Source of the DNA: Lachnoclostridium sp. An196
Lineage (GTDB): Bacteria; Bacillota; Clostridia; Lachnospirales; Lachnospiraceae
Reading direction: 5' to 3'
NCBI RefSeq assembly: GCF_002160135.1
Contig: NZ_NFJZ01000013.1
Span: 1 to 64,000 of the forward strand
DNA length: 64,000 nt
Shown here: piece after piece, positions 59,313 to 64,000 of the stretch
Numbering within the stretch: position 1 is the stretch's first letter
Layout of the letters: every line of letters begins with the position of its first letter
Translations under genes and position numbers: made by a program
Notes under the pieces: model-generated
The model's database searches: none
The model's input: the letters and a program-made list of their open reading frames with translations, nothing else
What the model was told of the DNA's origin: nothing

Positions 59313-60386
59313 ATGAGTGAAAAACAGATGTCTGCCGTCCGGCAGTTTATGAAGCGGAAAAATATCGTGTTTTCCGCCAGACGTTACGGAATCGACGCCC
59401 TCGGCGCCATGGCCCAGGGCTTGTTCGCCTCTCTGTTGATCGGTACGATCATCTCCACATTGGGCGAGCAGGCCGGGATCCCTTTCCTGGTCACCGCAGG
59501 CGGCTACGCAAAAGCCGTATCCGGCCCTGCCATGGCGATCTCTATCGGATATGCCCTGCAGGCTCCCCAGCTGGTGCTCTTTTCCCTGCTGGCTGTGGGC
59601 GAGGCCGCCAATGAACTGGGCGGCGCCGGCGGTCCGCTGGCCGTACTGGTAGTCACGATCTTCGCCGCGGAATTCGGCAAAGCCGTATCCAAGGAGACGA
59701 AGATCGATATTCTGGTGACTCCTCTTGTCACGATCCTGATCGGCACCGCCCTGTCCGCATGGTGGGCTCCCGGCATCGGAAGCGCGGCGAACGCGGTAGG
59801 CCAGCTGATCATGTGGGCCACAGAACTGCAGCCTTTCTTTATGGGCATCTTTGTATCTGTCATCGTGGGGATCGCCCTTACGCTGCCGATCAGCAGCGCG
59901 GCCATCTGCGCCGCCCTGAACCTGACCGGGCTTGCCGGAGGAGCCGCCGTAGCAGGCTGCTGCGCCCAGATGGTAGGATTCGCCGTGATGAGTTTCCGGG
60001 AAAACCGCTGGGGCGGACTGGTGGCCCAGGGACTGGGTACCAGCATGCTGCAGATGGGCAATATTGTAAAAAATCCGCGGATCTGGATCCCGCCCACACT
60101 GGCATCCGCCATCACAGGCCCCATCGCCACCTGCATCTTCGCCATGCAGATGAATGGCCCGGCAGTCTCGTCCGGCATGGGTACCTGCGGGCTGGTAGGT
60201 CAGATCGGCGTCTACACGGGATGGCTCGCAGACATTGCATCCGGCGCCAAAGCTGCCATCACACCCATGGACTGGATCGGCCTTCTCCTGATCTGCTTCA
60301 TCCTGCCTGCCGTGCTGAGTACATTTTTCTGTGAAATTCTCCGCCGTATGGGCTGGATCAAAAAAGGAGACCTGACGCTGGAATAA
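59313..60386 (+). CDS. PfoR-like PTS_EIIC_2 membrane protein, candidate NiaR-regulated transporter
   Basis: The 357-residue protein has eight to ten helices. It matches PF13303, seen in PfoR and stand-alone IIC-like proteins, with FASLLIGTIISTLGEQAG, given as FASLLIGTII, and MNGPAVSSGMGTCGLVGQIG near the end. There is no IIB or IIA partner here. Its promoter carries a NiaR-type palindrome, and the gene lies behind niaR. A role in uptake of niacin or a related compound is therefore more likely than sugar transport, but not shown. Confidence 0.85.
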   Translation: MSEKQMSAVRQFMKRKNIVFSARRYGIDALGAMAQGLFASLLIGTIISTLGEQAGIPFLVTAGGYAKAVSGPAMAISIGYALQAPQLVLFSLLAVGEAANELGGAGGPLAVLVVTIFAAEFGKAVSKETKIDILVTPLVTILIGTALSAWWAPGIGSAANAVGQLIMWATELQPFFMGIFVSVIVGIALTLPISSAAICAALNLTGLAGGAAVAGCCAQMVGFAVMSFRENRWGGLVAQGLGTSMLQMGNIVKNPRIWIPPTLASAITGPIATCIFAMQMNGPAVSSGMGTCGLVGQIGVYTGWLADIASGAKAAITPMDWIGLLLICFILPAVLSTFFCEILRRMGWIKKGDLTLE

Positions 60387-60409
60387 TCCGGCGCAGGTCT
60401 CTTTTTCTG

Positions 60410-61774
60410 TCAGCTGTACTGAGGTACGGATGTCCTGGAAGGCTGTTTTTCCAGTTTCTTTCTTATCCTGATCCAGAGGATTACAGACAGGATAACCGCG
60501 ATATAGTCCGTCACAGACTGTCCCAGGATCACACCGTCCAGTCCGAACATGGCGCGCAGCAGATACAGAAGCGGGATCAGCAGAATACCCTGCCGGAGCA
60601 CAGAGAGCACCGTCGCAGGAAACGCATGTCCCACAGACTGCATGCAGTTCATATTCACAAACAGGAAGCCGATCACCGGTCCGGACAGCATATAGGCCAC
60701 CAGCATTTCTACCCCATAGGCTATGACCTCCTCATCGCTGATGAAAATCCGGATGATCGGTTCCCGGAGCAGAAAATAAAGTACCGTGGCGGCAGCCCCC
60801 GCTATAAGGCAGCACTTCTTGGTATACCGTTCCACACCCCGGAACCGCTCCATATCTCCCATTCCGTAGCTGTATCCCAGAAGCGGCTGCACGCCGTTTG
60901 CCAGTCCCATCTGCAGGAAGGTGATAAACATGTTGGCTTTAAAAACGATTCCGATGGCCGCCACCGGGGAATTTCCATAAGCTACCAGAAGCTGGTTCAG
61001 AACGATCGTGGACACGCTCATCAAGGCGGAAAATATCGCCGTCGGAAGCCCGGAAGAACAGGTCTGGGTCAGTATGCCGGCCCCGGCTTTGAAATATTTC
61101 CAATGGATGGAAAGGACATGGCTTTTCTTCAGGAAATACCACAGATAATAAGCGCTCGCCATCACATTCCCGATGGTCGTGGCGATGGCGGCTCCCGCAG
61201 TGCCCTGTCCCAGGACAGATATAAAGATCGGATCCAGCACGATATTGGCGATGGTACCGATCATGCTTCCAACCATCGCCTCTTTGCTGGCACCTTCCGC
61301 CCGGACAATAAAACTGGCCGCCGCAGACCAGATAATGAACGGCGCGCCGTAAGAGATATGGAAGGTATAGCCTCTGGCAAATTCATAAGTCTGTTCGTCT
61401 GCTCCGAAAAGAGCCAGGATCGGATCCATGAAAATGATCAGGACCGCCGCGAACAGAATACCGATGATCAGGGAAGCGTAAGTCACAAAAGAAGAGGTAT
61501 TCTTCGCCCGCTCCTCCTTCTTCTCTCCCAGCGCCCGGGACAGCACGGCGCTGCCTCCCATGCCCAGCATATTGGCAAAAGCCATCATCAGGATAAATAT
61601 AGGATTCGTCAGGCTGACCGCCGCCACCTGCAGCGGATCTCCGGTCTGCCCCACGAAAAAAGTATCTGCCATATTATAGAGCACAGTCACCAGACTGCTG
61701 ATCACGCTGGGCACCGCCATCTTCATCACAGCCTTCGGAATCGGCGCCTTTCCCATCAATTCATGTTCGTCCAT
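60410..61774 (-). CDS. MATE-family efflux transporter
   Basis: The 454-residue protein has twelve predicted helices in two related halves (MAVPSVISSLVTVLYNMADTFF at the start and GNSPVAAIGIVFKANMF in the second half). MATE proteins expel cationic drugs or metabolites using sodium or protons. It starts 4 bases after the MarR-type gene stop codon, and its GGGAGG site lies inside that upstream end. Confidence 0.93.
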   Translation of the reverse strand: MDEHELMGKAPIPKAVMKMAVPSVISSLVTVLYNMADTFFVGQTGDPLQVAAVSLTNPIFILMMAFANMLGMGGSAVLSRALGEKKEERAKNTSSFVTYASLIIGILFAAVLIIFMDPILALFGADEQTYEFARGYTFHISYGAPFIIWSAAASFIVRAEGASKEAMVGSMIGTIANIVLDPIFISVLGQGTAGAAIATTIGNVMASAYYLWYFLKKSHVLSIHWKYFKAGAGILTQTCSSGLPTAIFSALMSVSTIVLNQLLVAYGNSPVAAIGIVFKANMFITFLQMGLANGVQPLLGYSYGMGDMERFRGVERYTKKCCLIAGAAATVLYFLLREPIIRIFISDEEVIAYGVEMLVAYMLSGPVIGFLFVNMNCMQSVGHAFPATVLSVLRQGILLIPLLYLLRAMFGLDGVILGQSVTDYIAVILSVILWIRIRKKLEKQPSRTSVPQYS

Positions 61775-61778
61775 ATGT

Positions 61779-62204
61779 TCATTCCTCCCGTTCCAGATTT
61801 TCCAGCATCTTAGCCGTAATCTTCATAAATATCTCCTGCTCCTCCGGTGAAATCCCTTCCAGCAGGATCTCTTCGGATCTTACGATCTCCCGGCGCAGGG
61901 CATTCTGGATCTCTTCCGCCTTTTCTGTAAACACGATCTTCTTATACCGTCCGTCATCCTCATCCGGGATGCGCACAATAAGCCCCTCTTCTTCCAGGTG
62001 TTTCAGCACTTCCGTGGCTGTGGACGGACGCAGGCCAAACTCTTTTTCGATCTCTTTCTGATAGACATTGTGTTTCTCGCTCTCCACCAGAATATAATCC
62101 AGGATATTTCCCCTGGCTCCGGAGATGCCCACTGTTTCCTGCACTTTTCTGGAGCGTCTTCTCAGCCGGTTGGAGATCCGGTTGATCATCTTTCCTGTTT
62201 CCAT
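61779..62204 (-). CDS. MarR-family regulator
   Basis: The roughly 141-residue protein has a winged helix domain with LRPSTATEVLKHLEEEGLI as recognition region and DEDDGRYKKIVFTEKA as wing. It likely represses itself and the MATE pump and is released by a pump substrate. ATG 62204 has better spacing from GGGAGG (8 bases) than ATG 62210 (2 bases). Confidence 0.9.
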   Translation of the reverse strand: METGKMINRISNRLRRRSRKVQETVGISGARGNILDYILVESEKHNVYQKEIEKEFGLRPSTATEVLKHLEEEGLIVRIPDEDDGRYKKIVFTEKAEEIQNALRREIVRSEEILLEGISPEEQEIFMKITAKMLENLEREE

Positions 62205-62300
62205 TTCCATGGCCTCCCGTCTTTTTAATTACTTCGGTTCCTAACTATATTAGTGCAAATATTTTATAATGTCAATAAAAAGAACTCTCTTTTCCAAACG

Positions 62301-62337
62301 GGGCGCCAGGACGTATTCCATACGTCTCCCGGCGCCC
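62301..62337 (-). terminator. Hairpin after the right-edge ABC exporter gene
   Basis: GGGCGCC and GGCGCCC form an outer stem, with inner ACGTA/TACGT. It lies 20 bases after the exporter stop codon and separates it from marR. T content after it is modest. Confidence 0.6.
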
Positions 62338-62356
62338 TGTCGTCTCTAAAGCAGCG

Positions 62357-64000
62357 TCACAGATTCCACTGCGCGCTCTCTGTCTGCAGTTTCACCATCC
62401 GGGTATAGATCCCGTTCTTCTGATACAGTTCTTCCGGAGTTCCCTGTTCCGCCGCCGTTCCGTCCGCAAGCACCACGATCCGGTCCGCGCTGCTCACCGT
62501 GCGCATACGGTGGGCGATGATCAGCACCGTCTTGTCTTTCACCAGTCTGGAGATGGCCTCCTGCACCGCCGTCTCGTTCTCCACATCCAGGGATGCAGTT
62601 GCCTCGTCAAGCAGGATGATCGGCGCGTTTTTCAGAAGCGCCCGCGCGATGGAAATCCGCTGGCGCTCCCCGCCGGAGAGCGTGGAGCCGTTCTCGCCCA
62701 CCATGGTCTGATAGCCGTCCGGCAGTTCCCGGATAAATTCATCGCAGCGGGCTGCCCGGGCAGCGGCGTATACTTCCTCGTCAGTGGCTCCTCTCCGCCC
62801 CAGACGGATATTTTCCAGAATCGTATCCCGGAACAGCACCACATCCTGGAACACGAATGAATAATGCTTCAGGAGCGTTTCCGGATCAATTTTGGAGATA
62901 TCCAGGCCGCCCAGCGTGATCTTTCCTCCCTGGATATCCCAGAAGCGGGCCGCCAGCTTGCACGCCGTGGACTTTCCGCCGCCGGAAGGTCCCACCAGCG
63001 CCGTGACCTGCCCCTGTTTCGCGGTAAACGACACATCCTCCAGCACGCCTTCATCTTCCCGGTAGGCAAATTTCACATGATCGAATACAATATCAAAATT
63101 GTCCGGATCGCACTCGCTGCTTCCGGTCTGTACCGGCTGCTCCAGGATTGCGCGCATCCGGTTGATGTTCAGCTTCGCGCTGAATGTGGCGGCGATATTC
63201 TGCAGCACCAGCCCCAGCGGATCATACAGCCTGGCGGCCGCGAACAGAAATCCCAGGAAATACAGGAAACTAAGCTCTCCCTTCGCCATCAGCCCCACGC
63301 CGGTAAGCACGGTAGTGGCCAGCCCGATCCGCAGGAACGCCTGTGCCGAGCACACAAATACGCCTGTCATCAGCTCCGAGTGGATCGCGCAGCGTTCCGC
63401 CTCTTCCAGCCTTTCATCCAGCCCTTTCAGATAGGCCTCCTGACGGCTGCATGCCTTAATATCCCGGATATTTTCCAGGCATTCCTGTATATTATCCGCT
63501 ACGGCACGTTTCGCCAGAATATTTTTCGTCCCGAAGGTATCCTGCAGCTTTTTGGATCCCGCCGTCAGAAGCACCGCCACCGGCAGTACCCAGAGCGCGG
63601 CCGCCGCCATCCTCCAGTTAAAGCAGAACATACAGATGCCGATAAACAGCGTGGAGAAGATCGACGCGAAAAGCTGCGGAATATAATGGGAAAACATCTG
63701 ATCCAGACTGGAGCAGTCCGCGATCATCGTAGCCGTCAGGTCGCTCAGATCCCGGTTCCCGAAGAAACTCAGCGGCAGTTTGCGAAGAGTTTCTGCAAGA
63801 CTGACCCTCCGGCTGGCGCTTTCCTGATAAGTAGCCAGATACAGCGCCGCATACTGGAAATAGTGCAGTATGAACAGCACCGCAAGCACCAGAATCGCCA
63901 TCCCCGTATATACCCACCATCTGTCCATGGTATTTTCACCGTTCTCCAGGACGTTCAAAAGATATTGAATCGTCGCCATAATGACTCCCACCGGGAGCAT
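62357..64000 (-). CDS. ABC exporter, fused membrane and ATPase domains (N-terminus cut by window edge)
   Basis: The visible 547 residues hold a six-helix exporter membrane domain (about 1-300) and an ATPase domain (about 310-547). The ATPase has Walker A GPSGGGKS, Q-loop FVFQDVVLF, signature LSGGERQR, Walker B PIILLDEATASLD and H-loop IAHRM. The full family length is about 570-600, so the true start probably lies beyond the edge, although an ATG occurs at the last base. Such exporters often work as pairs, and a partner gene may lie outside the window. Confidence 0.88.
   Translation of the reverse strand: MLPVGVIMATIQYLLNVLENGENTMDRWWVYTGMAILVLAVLFILHYFQYAALYLATYQESASRRVSLAETLRKLPLSFFGNRDLSDLTATMIADCSSLDQMFSHYIPQLFASIFSTLFIGICMFCFNWRMAAAALWVLPVAVLLTAGSKKLQDTFGTKNILAKRAVADNIQECLENIRDIKACSRQEAYLKGLDERLEEAERCAIHSELMTGVFVCSAQAFLRIGLATTVLTGVGLMAKGELSFLYFLGFLFAAARLYDPLGLVLQNIAATFSAKLNINRMRAILEQPVQTGSSECDPDNFDIVFDHVKFAYREDEGVLEDVSFTAKQGQVTALVGPSGGGKSTACKLAARFWDIQGGKITLGGLDISKIDPETLLKHYSFVFQDVVLFRDTILENIRLGRRGATDEEVYAAARAARCDEFIRELPDGYQTMVGENGSTLSGGERQRISIARALLKNAPIILLDEATASLDVENETAVQEAISRLVKDKTVLIIAHRMRTVSSADRIVVLADGTAAEQGTPEELYQKNGIYTRMVKLQTESAQWNL

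Noticed and set aside
59313-60386. Sugar-specific PTS IIC permease
   Set aside because: There is no IIA or IIB partner nearby, the family is PfoR-like, and the promoter carries a NiaR-type operator.

Overview
This window looks like chromosomal DNA of an anaerobic gut Clostridium-type Firmicute, most likely Lachnospiraceae. The signs are strong Shine-Dalgarno sites (AGGAGG), sigma-A promoters, class B sortase pili, an anaerobic cobalamin pathway of the cbi type, an SdpR/SdpI pair, NiaR, PflX and an AGCS symporter. No tRNA, rRNA, CRISPR array or insertion sequence was seen.

Bases 1-11,430 hold a pilus island. A minus-strand operon runs from a 1,380-residue VWA adhesin (5846-9988) through a small coiled-coil protein, a signal-peptidase-like pilus chaperone that has lost both catalytic residues, the major pilin, a class B sortase and an anchor-type pilin. 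It ends in a degenerate tyrosine recombinase translationally coupled to the last pilin. An intact tyrosine recombinase (10349-11188) lies upstream. Between the two lies what I read as a phase switch, the main discovery here. A 14-bp perfect inverted repeat (10035-10048 and 10313-10326) brackets about 264 bp that carry one strong promoter (TTGCAC-N17-TATAAT). As sequenced, this promoter points AWAY from the pilus operon, and three hairpins block leftward read-through. Inversion would aim the promoter at the adhesin gene and put the hairpins behind it. The sequenced state would then be OFF.

Bases 11,457-20,419 are mostly housekeeping: glgA, an ABC-F ATPase, an alanine/sodium symporter, an orphan PTS IIB with galE, a protein of unknown function, a PflX-type radical SAM protein and an AI-2E family transporter.

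Bases 20,416-41,205 are one very long minus-strand operon (21 genes) for cobalamin synthesis. It starts at a B12 riboswitch with its own terminator. It includes a HemC-CobA-HemD triple fusion, a CbiJ-CbiE-CbiT triple fusion, two different CobU-like proteins, hemA, a small acetyltransferase and, last, truA. Cobaltochelatase, precorrin-2 dehydrogenase, HemB and HemL are not in the window.

Bases 41,290-45,381 hold an XRE regulator and an inducible beta-lactam resistance module: BlaI, BlaR1 and a membrane-tethered class D beta-lactamase. Three matching TTAC-N4-GTAA operators tie both promoters to BlaI. FtsH, a fructokinase, a small coiled-coil protein, YbaK, and an SsuBC-type ABC pair without a binding protein follow.

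Bases 51,044-62,204 contain a P1-family peptidase with an ECF S-component behind an unidentified structured leader, SdpR/SdpI, a NEW3-domain protein with an ABC exporter, SseB and cupin proteins, NiaR with a PfoR-like membrane protein that carries a NiaR-type operator, and a MarR/MATE pair. The right edge cuts an ABC exporter. The window also starts inside an unidentified gene.
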